Positions 48,028 through 62,879 of a stretch of DNA of 64,000 bases are shown piece by piece. The stretch lies in the NCBI GenBank assembly GCA_963277665.1, contig OY728143.1:533048394-533112393 (forward strand), written 5' to 3'. Origin of the DNA: Viscum album. Lineage: Eukaryota; Streptophyta; Magnoliopsida; Santalales; Viscaceae. Both the position numbers and the translations under genes were made by a program. The notes below the pieces were generated by a model. It was not told the DNA's origin. It searched no databases and saw only the letters and a list, made by a program, of their open reading frames with translations. The stretch's first letter is position 1. Each line of letters starts with the position of its first letter.

Positions 48028-48148
48028 TATAATATTATTTGGATGGGTATAATAATGATGTGTAACTCATGTAAATAATAAATATAACATGTTAATGATT
48101 CTGTATATATGATATACCATTCATTTATATATTATTTTAATATCAAAA

Positions 48149-48213
48149 GAATGATATTGTCGCCCGTGCGTACGTACGGACTACCGTCTCCACGAACGCG
48201 ATGATATTCATTC
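48149..48213 (+). other. Long hairpin C2, right LTR
   Basis: Arms 48149-48168 and 48191-48213. One base in the right arm differs from the left LTR (GATGAGATTC to GATGATATTC). That base faces ATATT of the left arm, where the change from G to T lets the stretch pair better. Confidence 0.75.
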
Positions 48214-50001
48214 TCCATCGTATCCATTCAAGTATAATTATCATTTTATGATTTAAAAATGATGTTTAAGGACTTGATATCATTCTGGATATGAATAAGA
48301 TACAACAAACATGGCTTATGTAACAAAACATATAAAAGAAAATGAGTGAGTTAACACCCGAAACGATGATAATTCTAAGATATTATTAATAAATCAATGT
48401 TAAAAGATCATATATGATATCATATTAATATATATGATTCTTGTATAAATTAATAACAATTATTTCACCATTATACAGGAGGTTAACCTACCCCAACAAA
48501 GGAAAAGTACAAGGTAAGGGGTTTTCATCTCACTCCTTATTTCCGTGAGATTTATGTCATATTGCCACCATCACCTTTTGTGTGGTATATGTACTACCCA
48601 TAATTATATTCTTTGTGTAATACACTCTAATTTATGTGTATTTACATATTCATTGTATGATACCTCTTTCATGGGTTGTATATTTCATAAGTTACCGAAT
48701 TGGTAAGGGTTATTTCACAATCTCTTCATTATCCGAGGTTGTATATACGTAATAATCTACTGGGATCTCTTTATCATCCACATCCATGTTTTCTAAAAAA
48801 TGTTTTTCAAAACATTTTTACTATTTACAAGAATATGGGTTAAAGTCATTTATACCCTTTTTTTACTTTTTATAAGAGGTTTATAAAGGAATCCTTCCGT
48901 CGTTTTCAAAACAATGTCCTTTTTAACCTTTTCGACAGAATTAAGATAAGAATGTTTTTTTTAACTTATACGGCGGGTGCGGTTATTTTCCGCTGTTATA
49001 AAATCGTCGAAGATTTCCATACAAGCTTATAAGAATATTTTCAAAGAAAATGTTTTATTTTATATGGATCTTAAATGATTTCAAAATAAAAGGAGATACT
49101 TCTTTAAAAAGAATTTTGATTTCATCTATGTCAACATCCTTTGATGGATTTTAAGATTATTTGAAGTTGATTTATTATGATACAAAACTTCTATATTGTA
49201 TTGAAGGTTTTGTGATATGTTTGACTGTGGATGTGCTATTTTTATACCATTCATAGTTTATGGTGAAATTATTGACATTTCGTATGCTAGTTTTAATACG
49301 AATGTTTATGTTATGTTTAAACCTTTTCATATGGGAATGCATTGGACTTAATAAGTGACGGGTGGAGCCCGCTATAGCTCCTCGATGCATCGGTAGGTCT
49401 CATGAGACAAACTAGTGTCTTGGCACAAGGCCTTGACAAAATCTTATTTGTAGTCTTGGCACGAGGCCTTGGCTATGTGGTTATGATAGTCTGGCATTAT
49501 GCATTCCAACATTATGAAAGTGGTTATTGATTTTTTCATGTGATTATTCGATTAGTAGAATATCCATGTGAATAAGTAAATGGCATTATTTCACTTTACT
49601 TTTGCCATACTATGTCGAAGTTAAAGTTTAAAAGGCTTTTGTTTTAGTAATGCAATGCCTTAAATATTTATTCTTATTTATGAAAGTTTCCGCTATATTG
49701 TTATCCTTACTGGGCATTTGAGCTCACCCCTTTTCTATGTTTTATTTTTCCCAGGATGTGAAGAAGTAAGTTATGAATGACCTGCAGGGATTTTATGACG
49801 GGTTAATAGTGTGGTTTGTGGAAACATTATGTTGTTGTAGTAGTTTTTCATTTTATGATGTAATGTAAAACTTATGAATATATCTATTGTTTCCAAGGCT
49901 ACTAAACCAATCGGTCTTTCGAGATTTGATCTTTCTTGTGATCATGCCAATGTTATGTAATTAATGCACCGACTCTGGGTAGCTGGGGTCGGGGCGTTAC
50001 A

Positions 50002-50006
50002 ATATA
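50002..50006. repeat. Target site duplication of element C, right
   Basis: ATATA matches 38880-38884. Confidence 0.85.
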
Positions 50007-53000
50007 TAATTGTGTTGTGAATTTAGATATTCTAAATTGAGGTAGGGAATTATTTAATTTGAAATTTTTTTTTGTGCATTAATAATGTTACTATAAAAAA
50101 CCAATTTTTGTAATAGTGAAGGATACATTAAATAGGATTAAATCAATAAATAATAGGAGGTACGAATTATGGTTTTTTCTACAACATGTTTTTATAATTA
50201 GTTAATAATTTTCTAATTTTTTCTATATTGTCTGATATATAATATTAAATATATATTTGAGATAATTGATTATTTTTTCGATTACAATGATTCTATTCAA
50301 TATAAAATTGATATAGAATGTAATGATTGAAATATTTTTTGGATAAACAAAAAAATTAGCAAACATATCTTAATAGAAATATATCTATAAATTTTATAAT
50401 TGTTTTTTTAAATGAAACCAAGAGTAATATTTAATGAATATGTTATTCCTTATATTATTTATGAAATTAAGATGATATATCAGAGGTTACTGAAATATTA
50501 TATATCTAGACTTGGTTAATTCCTTTGGTTTTCTATGTTTTATGACATGTGACAAATTAATTGGTTATTGTGATGACATTATGAAAATTTTGTTTAATAA
50601 ATAAAATTCATTGTGAATGTGTGATCCTATTTTCATTTTAATTCAGGAAAAATTGGTTCACATGTCATAGATTCCACATGTAAATTTTCATTAGGTTTTT
50701 TATATTTCACTCTGTATGTGAAACATGATATGTGATATGACGTGAACCTGGGATATATGAGTGTTTGAAAATAAAATGGCCTGGAGGACCGTAGTTTTTT
50801 TAATATAGTTGATGTATTTGATAGTTGGGTGCATGTTGATAAATGGGTTGTTGTTTAAGATAGAATTTGAATTGACCAAACAAGTTAATGGAGGTATTTG
50901 ATATTTATTTATTTATAAATAATATGAATATTTTTTACTAATGATTATTCTTTTAAGGGTGGATTAAAGTGTTTTTTTAATTTTTAATCCCCAATGATAG
51001 AATTAAATTTTTTTGAATTGGGAATTAGTATATTTATGGTATATTTGGATTGTTTATAGAGTAAATTGAACTATTAAATGATAATTAATTAATAGTATTT
51101 TATCCAATGTAGTTGGGTATAAATGAAATTCCAAATTTTTCATAATCATAGAGAACTAAATAATTGAATGGATTATTCTTGGATGACATAATATTTGGAT
51201 GATAAAAAATTTGAATACAAAAAGGTAAAACATTAATTATATTACAAAAAAATAGTTAATGTGATTGTGAGATATTAAATTTAATATTTAATTTAACATT
51301 TTATGATTTTTTATTCTTATTTTATACCTAATCCTTAGCAGTTGTATTCGAGTATCACCGAGATGTTAATTTTATTTTATCTTAGGATTATTTTTATTCA
51401 TATAGTGTTATTTTTAGAATCGTATATCAGATATTTTTTATTATTTCATGTACTACCCCTCTCATTCTAAAATGGTAACTGAAACCCACTCATGTATCAA
51501 ATGTTATTTTACCCAACAACATAATTGGAAAGGAACTGATGGATTACTTCCCCCTGTTTTGGCACTCTCTATGCCCAGCTATTTTAGGTAATGGTATGCA
51601 TGTTGGTAACCATTCCAGTATTCTTTTTTGATGGATGTAATAAAATGTTTTTATTTCTCACAAATGTATCTACAGATATTATGTATTAATGATTAATTTA
51701 GTAATATTTTTTTGGTACAATGATGGGTTGAGGAATAATAAAATATTTAATTTTTGTGGTGGACCATAAATACTAAAATATATTTTTATGAAAAATGGAT
51801 AATGATTATGAGTTTATCTGACACACAGAGAGTATAGAATATGATTACTAGTTGATTTTACAGACAACATGCATGGTTTCATAATGTTAATGAGGTGTCT
51901 TTCAGAATTAATACTTTTGGATGATGATAGAGTAGGATGAATGTTGTTTGTGTGGAAACGAAATATATCATTGAAGGGTATCATTATGCATTATTTATAT
52001 TTTTTTTTTATTTATAATTTTTTAGATATAAAAGAAATGTAATGGGACACAATATATCTATTTAAGTAATTATCAGGTGTCACATTTTTTTATTTGGATT
52101 TAGTGTAATTTCATTGTCTTTTTTATTAGAGGCCTTGCGGATGAAAATGGCTATACCTTCAACTGTAAACATATTTATATTGAAAATATTTTTTTGTATT
52201 GAGTGAGATGTAAAGTGTTCGAAATAGAGTTCACTAGAAGAATGTTTTTCACTATAGTTGATCATGCATCGAGCTTACTTTTTGTAATTGTTTATTATTA
52301 ATTATATGTTATTTTATATATATATATAATTTTATATAACATTACATGAATTATTTAGGATATCCATTTACCTATGAATTATGCCACTATTTATGGAATA
52401 TTCAAGGTTATCACATGATTCTTTATCGAATTGTGTAATGACTTCTATTTAAATTTATAATATACCATTGGTTCCAACATCGAATGCATTTCTTATTATA
52501 AAGAACCATTATGTGTTTTAATATACATTAGAACATTTAGGTCCCATGAGGGATACATTTATGTGGAGGGGACCAATACATATTGGTCTCACTCATTGTA
52601 ATTTATTGATATGGAAGATTCTAGAGGTTGGCACTAGGGAGGAAATCATGGGTAGTTATGAGTATGTGACCAGATAATCATATTACATGTGGTAAGGAAG
52701 GGATACAAGATATTAATCATGTGTATTTTTCCCTTGGGGACTCAATAAAATTACTATTATATTTTCAAGGCCGACTAATAGAAGTGAAACATATTATATT
52801 TTATACACCAATGATTGGTCCATTAATCAATCTCAGTTTCCCCATTATTCAAAACGGATAATACATGGGATTATGTTGAAACAAAAATAAATAATAATTC
52901 ATAAATATACAATATTCTCTCTTTTAGAGTCCCTAATGATTTTTTATGTATAACTCCATGTAAAATTATTTTTTCAGTTCAATAATTTTTTTTCAAATTT

Positions 53001-56000
53001 CCCTCAATTATCAATCTATATAGTTTATGTTGAGGTTAATGAAAAATAAAAAATAACATATCATGTGATTTAGTGGATGAATATATCACAAACAGATTTA
53101 TTCATTTTAGAAATACATTAATAATATTAGTTATAGTAGGTTGATATATTCTTCAGTTCATACATGTTATAATTTATTTTTGGGATTCATTGAGAGTGAA
53201 TATGTGGTGGGGGAATTTTTGAATAGTTTTTTCTTCATCTACGTTGATCACATTGTGAACAATATCACATTTGAGATGTTATCAAATAAATATCAAGATG
53301 AATTTCTTTCAAGGATCACAAATGTGTATAGTCATTGTGATCTATATACCATTTGTTAGGTGGTTCATAGGTAGGGTTGTTTGGAATAATTTTGGGGCCA
53401 TTTAGGGTTGTTTTTTAGAATTATTTCCAAATAAGGATTCCTAAGCGAATGATTTTGAGGAAACCTTGTATATCAATATATAGTTCTATCTAAACCTATT
53501 TCGGTTACCAACATATATTTTCATAAAGATGTGAATATTTGTTTTAGAGATGAGTTTGTCCATGGACATGCCATCATAACAAGAAGATTTGTCCATATTT
53601 TCATATATTAGAGCTATGGTCAGGTGTTCATAGTTTTGTAGAACGAATGGAATTAAGATATATGGTGGTTTGAACTAGTCCAAACAATGTATTTTTACTA
53701 TGGGTTGTTTTTCTCAATCCCTTCTAATGAATTATAAATCAATTTCTCATGTAAAGGATATGTTTATCAGAAAAAATATTTAACAATATTTATTATATGT
53801 CGATGTATGGTAAGAACTAAACTTTGGTTCCCATATTTTTGTTCATTTATATTAGAAAATCACATTATGGTTATCAAACCATTGATCATTATAGGATTGA
53901 TATTGTGGGAAAATGAAATATACATGAAGGAATTTTTCACATAGGATTAGTTTACAACAGTAGAGATAGTCCTCATCCAATATATAGAGGATGCGGATTA
54001 GGCCATATTAGATATCATGATTTGGAGTTTCAAACACTTGGTTTCCCAAACATAATTTTTTGTAACAATTTTCACATTTCCTAATTAGTTTTATGAATTA
54101 TTTGAATTTTTTATTCTTATTTAAATCATATCACCTACCATAGTTCATTTATTTGGTCCTGATATGTTTAGGATTTTCAGGCACTTATCATCGATTATGA
54201 TAGTTTGAGGTAAATCACGATTGGGTGAATTATATAGAGACATCATGTCAGTCATAAGGAAACCATGTTCATGGGAACATGTATTATGTTTACTAACACC
54301 ACCTTCTGACATCCTCATCTGCATATACTATTTGTATTTGGTGCAGACTTTAATGGATTCATTCAAGAGATTGGAGACAACTACTATAAAAATCACCCAT
54401 ATCCATATACAAATATCTATGATCTATTAGTTTGATGGATATAATTTTAGATATAATGATTAACATATTTTCCAAATTGCTATATTTATTCTATAACCAT
54501 GAAAATGATGATGGTTGAAATCATTGTTGCTAAAAAGAACATTCTCCCCATATATTTAATCTGAAAAACAACTATATTTGATCACATGTCCATGTTCCCT
54601 TATCCCCCAGATAATCTTATCTCAACAAGTCCCTTGTCATAAATGTAATCCTTGATTCCCTATAAATTTGGTTTCTTCATAACATAAATGATCCAATCAA
54701 TCCCCATCATAATTCATTCTTTTCCTCTTATAACATATTTTTATATTAAGGGTCCCACATGTGAAATCCCAATCATATTACATTGACCATTCTCATCATT
54801 GTCAAAATTGAGAATAATTTTTCATCATCCACATGTGTGAATTCCTACATCCATAATTATTAGGTAGACTCCACTAATTAATGATAATTTATTTTTTACA
54901 TGACCTAGTTAAAAAAAAGTATTGTTCTTATATATTCATTTCAATTTTTTCATTATTTCATTATAATACTACACTAATTAGAGGGTATAAAAAGGTTTTC
55001 CAACATGATATTTGTGTTTCTAAAAAAAAATTGTTTAATTAATTAATATGCATTAAAGTTACATATTTTACCAAACATTATTATTGTTTGCATTATATAT
55101 ACATATCAACTGAAGGATTTCATTTTTTTTAAAAATAATTATTTTTTTGAATATTATTTATTGAGGGTTATTTAAACATAAATTAATGTGTCATATAATA
55201 ATTATAAAAAAATAAAATAAAATTACAATACTTGTATTATATGAATGAACTATATTAATTTTTGTTGGATTATTTAAATCTTAATTAAATTATTTTAGTA
55301 TCAATGATGACCTTATATGATTTATTTGGTGATGAAAATATTTGAAATAACAAAAAGAAGATGAATAAATGTAGGTGATAGTAGTTATTCAAGGAAATTA
55401 TAGAATTTTAGAGAATATTATAATCCATTTTTTTCTATTTATATGAATTTTATTGATTCCAAAATGTGATTTTAATTAAAATAACAAATCCAAAATTGTT
55501 CAAAAGTTATTTAGTATGATAGAAATCTCCAAATCACGTGGTTTTACTGACTAATATAATATCATTTGTTATTATTATTTTTCAATGATTCTTAAATCTA
55601 TTAGATTAGGTAGTGTGTGGATAATATGATAGAGGTATCAGTTATTATATTGATAATGATCATTATGAAAATAATTCAATTTTTTAAATGAAAACTGATT
55701 TTCTATACACAAATATATAGAAACGTGTATTCTATATTGATTTATCTATTTTTTGTGAGCTCTATAAGTTTATAATGAAATCATACTTAATTTTTATAAT
55801 ATAGGTGATTTATATATGTGTATAGTCTTTATATGTAAAAAACCGCATCATTTATTTTTTCAATGAATAAAATTGATATCTCATAGTGGTGGATCAACCA
55901 TTTTTTACATCTTATCTCTCATACATGTTATTTCATTATAGTCTGGATCACATTTAGAAATATTTATATAATTCATATTATTTATTTTTTTCATTTTACT

Positions 56001-56757
56001 AAACTTGTATTGAAATTTATTACATCCACGATATTATTTTATTTTATCTATATTGACAAAAGCATTTGACTTCTTTCGTATATAATAATATATATAATTG
56101 ACAAAAAAATGGGAAACAAATAAGATTACATGTTGAAATTTTATATATAACATATAATTTGTAATGGAAATTCATATTTAAAAAATTTAAAGTCAAATGA
56201 GTACATTTATTAACCAAAAATAATTAATAAGTTGAATAGTATGATATGTGATGGAAATAATACAAATTTAAAGAAAATTATGTTTCCCATTTTTTGGGTC
56301 TAAAAATTCACATTAAAGAATTATTCTGATTTTTTTTTTACAATTTAAATTGAACATAGTAAAATAAATGATGATTGTAATTTTACAATATCATAGGAAT
56401 AAAAATATAAATATATAATCACGTACGTATTTTTTTGATAGACTAAATCAAATAATTATCTGGTGGGTCTAATGTTAATAATAACACGGTCATTAAATTT
56501 TTATTATAATGATTTATTGAACAATATGAGATATATTCCCATACCCACACATTTATACAAATAGAATCATGAATTTTCCATGAAATTTCAATGAGTTCAT
56601 ACAAAAATAATTGTAATAAAAACAATTTTTGGGATTAATTATCTCCAAAAATTAAAATTAATTCAATAATAAATACCCACTAATCATTTTTCTTGTTCAT
56701 ATATAAAAAAATAAATAAATAATATTTATAATATTAAAATAATATCTGGAATATGTT

Positions 56758-59700
56758 TTTCTAAATTCTAGAAAGAAATCAATTTTTTAGTGAAACATAT
56801 AAATTAAGTATTTCATATGAATCAAATGTTTTCATCAACAGTATGTCATATCTCATAGTATTTTTTATATGTATGATTTAGTGTAACAACATAATAGTAT
56901 ATTTAAACAAAATAAAAAGCTGATTAAATCATTAATATAGATATATTTATTTGTATAAAAGATTAACAGAATGTTTTATAATGATGATATAGTATTACAT
57001 TGTTGAAAACAATGAATTTTCAAAAACAATGTTTATGAATAGAAATGTCACTATAAATCAAATTTTATAAAAATTTAATTTATAATTTTACATTAAATTT
57101 AGGTTAATTTTTATTATAATCACGTTATATATTATTAGAATTTATCTCATGATCCAATACATATCCCATTAATTAATTTAATTTATTTTTGTAATGTATT
57201 TTCATTAATCATAAGAATGTATAAAATAAAGATTTACAGTGTTGACCAGATCAATAATGAGGTTATGAATGAGATTTGAGACAATATAAATAAATTATTA
57301 AATTATTAAAAACAAATAATATTTATTTTATACATATTTTTTTATTGTGTAAGAAGACGATTGTTAAATTTTTGGTAGATTATTGACGATATCACTAGAA
57401 ATGGATTCATAAAATATTTCATGTGTTGTATAATAGTGAATAAAAATATAAAAATAGATATTTTAATTAACTCAAATGAATGGATTGGATTGAAAAAATT
57501 ATTTTATATTGGATTCCAATTATTTCATAAGACAAATCCACAAGTAGAATAGTGTAAGTGATAAGGAATACTAGAACATATTATCCATCTATTGATTTGA
57601 ATGATGATGATGAATTTTATATAAAGTTAATTAAAGTTGTCAATACACATTAATATTATAATATTGAATGAATAATTATATATGAGTTTATATGAAATTT
57701 AAAATTATTAAATCTTTGTATAAGTGAAATAATTATGCAGTTGACTATATTCTTTCATTTTATAAGGAGTAAAAAAACCTGATTCATGTATTCATGAATT
57801 TGATTAACTGGAGTCTAATTTTTATGAAAATATAGAATTTTTATATACTAACATTCCATCATTAAATTTGGATAGCTATTTATTATAGGTGAAAATCTAA
57901 ATTTGATGCAATATAAATAATGTGTCATATCATGGTGGAATATAAAAGAGACATAACTCAATCCAAAGTTTCATAGGAATTAATGTTAAATTTACCTGAC
58001 ATCACAGGTTTTTAAATTTATTATGATAGAAAATGTGTAATGAAATATGAAGTGGAATGAATTTGGAATAAATTAAAAAATTATATAATAGTATTCACTA
58101 TTTATAGTTAATATTAAAAGACAATATTTAGTTTATATATTTACTTTTCAATCGATCAATTAAATGGCATATTGATGTTTTATTAATGAATCATGAAATA
58201 TTTGATTAGAATATTCTTATAATGATATTGTCATAGAACATGTTATTTTGAATTATTTTTTTGGGTAAAAATCAATAAAATAAAAAATATGTAAATTCTA
58301 TTTGAATTTCCATTATTTTTGGAGAAATAAATGTTTATTATTTGAGTTCAATTATTGGTCGTCAAATTTATTTCATAATTTCATTGATGTAGTGTATATT
58401 TGGAAGAAGAATTTCAAAATGTTAATCCATTGTATTGTAAATGTGAATGGTAAAATTAAAAGTATTTTCACATCATATAATTATTTCATTGATTGTGTTA
58501 TGTGATCAATACATCATTACATGTTAATTTTATAAAACAATGTGAATGTCACATTATATTATTTTTCATTAAAAAGTTATGATATAAAAAATCATTTAGG
58601 ATAATGAATTATTGAATGTTACATATGGTCATTTAACTATCATTATAAATATGTATAAAATAAATAAATGAAATTAAAATCACACAAAAAACATGAAAGT
58701 AAATTTATTTTACATGAGTTAACTTTTAGTTCCATTCAAATTTTAAATTTACATGATGATGGCATAATTCATATTTTGTTATGTTACTCTAATTTCGTCT
58801 GCTATTTAAAAAAATGTGAATTTGTTTTGTTTATGACATTCAGATAGAGGAACTCGTTATTGAATGTTATATAGAGATTATTTTCCATGCATATTGTGTC
58901 CCATAATGTCACATATGACTAGGAATTGTCCCACTAATGCTCATTTTGGTGAACTTGTTTCAAATTTCATGATATGTTCAATGGAAATAAGTATGTCTAC
59001 ATTAAAATATTTTGTGTAAAATTAATATTATCTTATCTATTCTATTGGAAATTTCTATTTAAGAAAATAATTCATGGGATTCTATTACCTCCAACTCATC
59101 TAACTTCACTATGTTTCCTAATCAGATAACAATTATATGGGATCATAAATTGGGTACCATTTATCCTATATTTCATTCACAACACAAAATCATGTGAATA
59201 TATATATTAAACTCATTTTGTACATTTTTCATGGATGAGTGATGAATGATACTTCTTATAGTGCTATTAAAATACATTGTTATGGATGATTCAATATTGT
59301 GTTTCTAAAACTAATTCCTCAATTTTGTGACATTTTCGTATCACATGAAATTAAAAATCATTTATGTTGTTTAAGAACATTCATAAATTAAAAAAATGAG
59401 AGATTAAGCTTTATCTAATAAGGGTAATGTACACTTTAACAAGAATTAATTTGCTTGTTAGTTAATGTCAATATTAATAAATTTATATTTTTTATAAATA
59501 AATCATTGGAATCTATTTAATATTTGATTATTTTTATTTTTTATTTATAATATTATGAATTAATGTTTTATCATATGAAAAAATACAATTATATTTAGGC
59601 CCTAGAAAAGTTGTAGTTTATTGGGAGGAAATATTCCTAAATGGGTATAAATTTTTTATAAATACATTTTCAAAAAATAGTAACATAATATAACTGTGGC

Positions 59701-62700
59701 CCTATAATCACCAAACCCGAATATAATTCTAATAAATATAAATATAAACATATATCATAAGAAATATCATTTTATCAGTTTTTTTAAATAATCAATTTTT
59801 ATATAACTATTTACTAGGTTATGTTGCTATGATGACAATAAATTCTTAATGTTTAATGAGGCAAATTGAATTCATATAGTTAACTATTGAATTAGATTCA
59901 TTCATATAAAATATATTTTTTACAATGTTTAATTATAAAATATTGCATCATAAGATAAAGATATGAATTATGTAACTATACTGTTAAGAAATTTTATTTG
60001 TTCAATAATTTACATCATTCCAGGAAACTATTTTTATGATGTTTTTGATGAAAGAGAATATTTTTATTTAAATTTTAGTATTTATTCCAATTTTTTAAAT
60101 TACATAATATATGATTCAATTATAATAATATATTTTGAACCATAAATTTTAAATGATAATATATTGATTTGACACATTTTTATGTATTTAATTGATATTA
60201 AGGAATCAATTTATATTCCATTTTAGAGTATTATACCTAATATAAAATTACTTTTTTACTAAAATTTAATTTTTTAAATTTTTTTTTCAATTAATATATC
60301 ATATTATGAAAATATAATGAAATTTTTATTTTTTAATTTTATAAATTATTATATTAAATATTTTTTTATTTGATTTCATATTTTATTGTCAACATCATTG
60401 AATATTAAACATTTTCTATATTCCATTTTACCATTGAATACTATTTTAAAATTTTAGAATAGAAGGAATAATTATTTAAAAATTATAAGTAGAAATATAT
60501 AGATAAATGAAAAAAAGAGTTGTGATTCAAGCATTCCTCCTATAATCAGCAGTAATGGTACATTTTTTTATAATATGTTCTTTAATATTATTTTAAATTT
60601 TTATTTTCAGATTATTTAACAAGACATTTTATAATCTACATCAATTATTAGGGCATTATAATATAATTTTTATCCCAAATGATTTTTATGGGGGTATCTT
60701 TATTACCCATTATATGGTTCATCATACCTCTATGCTTATATATTAATAAGGATTTCATCTATTTTGTGTCCCTTCATTCCACATCTGTTAAGATGAGGCT
60801 ATTACTTGGTTATTCAATATCAATTTTAATAATAACATTTCCCATATCCCTTTTCACTAAATCCCATAATAGATCATAGGGACCAAAATATCATATATCA
60901 ATATTTGATATTCCCACGATCCACTATAGCCTTACTCCTCTTTATTTAAATACACAAATAAAAATAAACCGTCATCTATATAGGTGTTTTCATAATGGAT
61001 TCCCCACTATTTTTAATTTAAAATTAATTGATTATAATAAAATATCATAGTAGAGACATCCAACCACCTTAATATGGTAGTACCCTACCACCAATATAAA
61101 TAACATTCCAGTACAAAATAGACCCCCTACATATGGTATGACATTGAAATATATTTATAGTGATTAATTGTAAATTGTTATATATTATTTTCATTTAATA
61201 CATATTGATTATTATTAGTTTTATCAAGTACAATATTATATTTCTTCATAGTAATGTTAATGTTCTAGAATCGATAAGAAAAAATTACATGTTAATAAAA
61301 TGAGGATTATAAAATCATTTCATAAAATAGTAAGGAATGTATTATTTTTATGGGAACATTATATGAATAATGAAATATCATTCTTGTTCATGAAATAACA
61401 TCTATGGAATATAGAGAACTAATATAATACTGCGCATTTTTTGATTATTGGGTAAGGAATTATAATAAATATTCATATATATATATAAAATTTTAATTTA
61501 TTATAATCAAATTTTGTATCTAACGAAGTTCCGATTCAATTAAACTGATAGAAAAAATCCAGTTATTGGAATGTTAATAGAGTAGGGTGAAATGTGAAAT
61601 GCACAAACATATGATAAGTATTGTTATCAAAACAAATGTACAAGATACTGATCATGATGTATTACTAAACATTTTTTATTTTAAAATATATTGTTAATGA
61701 TCGGTGATATAGTACTGGAGGAGTCTATAGATTAATATATTATTTAAATCTATATAAACTATCAGTTAGTTTTTTAAATTTATATAAATTTAAAAATTAC
61801 ATAATTTTATGATATTAATGAAAATATTTAATTACTTTTATCATTCTAGAAATTTCCTATAAATAAAATAAATTAATGTTCAATGAAATACATTTACACT
61901 ATTGGGAACACCAATGTCACTTATCATGTGGAACCCAAGGTAGGTTAACATATCATACATCAAAATTAATTTTCATTATACTTATATATATTAATTTTAA
62001 TATTACATAGTTCTTCCAAATTAGATATTATATAGTTTTATGTATTAGGACACCAACATTTTACATCTCATAATAATTTTATATAATGTTTATTTATACA
62101 TCATCATTTTTTTAATCCTTTAAGGATAAAAAATAGATTTAAAAATTTCATCCACAGAAGTATATGGTTTTTATTTTAAACTATTTACAGTTGGTATCAT
62201 TTATGTCACATTGAAACATAATCTTTAGAATATTATATTTGAGGTACTTTTAATATCCTTTTTAACACATTCTATATAATGGTGTTTTGATGATAATCCT
62301 TACACATTTAACCATGATTGTTTACATGCAGTAAAACATATGTGTCAAAATGAATAAAATCTCTAGAATTATATTTCCTTTTCACTAAATGTTATATATT
62401 TTTATATTGTTCTCCTTTCATCTACTCAATGAATTTTTTTGAATATGATATTTCATATCTAAATACTCTAAAAAATTAATATAACCTTTATATATAATAT
62501 TTTTAATTTCATGAACTTCAATCATTGTTTTAAATCCCAAAAAAATATTCATTAATATCTGACCATTCTTGGTCCCAACTAAAACTATTGTTTAATCCCA
62601 CATACCATTGTAATTGTAATAATAAATCTAGTTTTTTGCATGAATATATTTATTTTATGAAATTAATTTTCATTTATTTCATTTCTATTTTTGATAACAT

Positions 62701-62879
62701 TGATTCAATTCATTTAAATATTTATTGGAAATATTGTAATGTGGTTCCATTAAGCAGACTTCTAGGTTTTTTGGCATCATTAAAGCTAGGGATCAAAATG
62801 TGTTGAATAATGGTCCTTTTAATATGGTTTCTAAATAATGGTATTATGGGATCCCAACATAATTATATTGAATTCCCAC
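56758..62879. other. AT-rich noncoding DNA, nothing recognised
   Basis: Only short frames are present on both strands, none with a recognisable protein motif. I found no LTR ends, tRNA or tandem repeats beyond simple A/T runs. Confidence 0.6.

Larger units (their letters stand above)
38885..50001 (+). mobile_element. Element C: young non-autonomous gag-only LTR retrotransposon
   Basis: The 11,117-bp element has LTRs of 4268 and 4270 bp that differ at about 33 substitutions and a few indels by eye (below 1 percent), a 5-bp target duplication, a primer binding site, a polypurine tract and a 2.58-kb internal region. The internal region has a shortened, frameshifted gag, an antisense SINE and noncoding sequence, and no protease, RT, RNase H or integrase. 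It fits the description of gag-only (TR-GAG-like) or large-derivative elements that move using another element's enzymes. Its internal layout equals that of element A. Confidence 0.93.
45732..50001 (+). repeat. Element C right LTR
   Basis: It is nearly identical to the left LTR and carries all the same signals: TATA box 47625-47631, donor-like site 47802/47803, hairpins 47956-48027 and 48149-48213, candidate exon 48479-48513, paired motif 49365-49392, and acceptor-like CCCAG ending at 49754. It ends GGGGCGTTACA and is followed by ATATA. Open frames that appear in both LTRs simply reflect LTR identity. Confidence 0.95.
38217..56757 (+). repeat. Copy 2 of the ~7.4-kb unit, split by element C
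   Basis: Positions 38217-38884 and 50007-56757 together are collinear with 11207-18630. At the split, GTTGACATTAAATCATATA on the left and ATATATAATTGTGTTG on the right match the continuous copy 1 sequence GTTGACATAAAATCTTATAT at about 11851. This shows that element C inserted into an existing copy. The direct offset from copy 1 is about 27.0 kb at the left end. No coding frame is shared between the copies. Confidence 0.75.

Noticed and set aside
54221..54430. Host gene exon in the 7.4-kb unit
   Set aside because: The frame is not conserved in copy 1 and has no recognisable motif; none of the other small frames at 15664, 18903, 53141 or 60679 is supported either.
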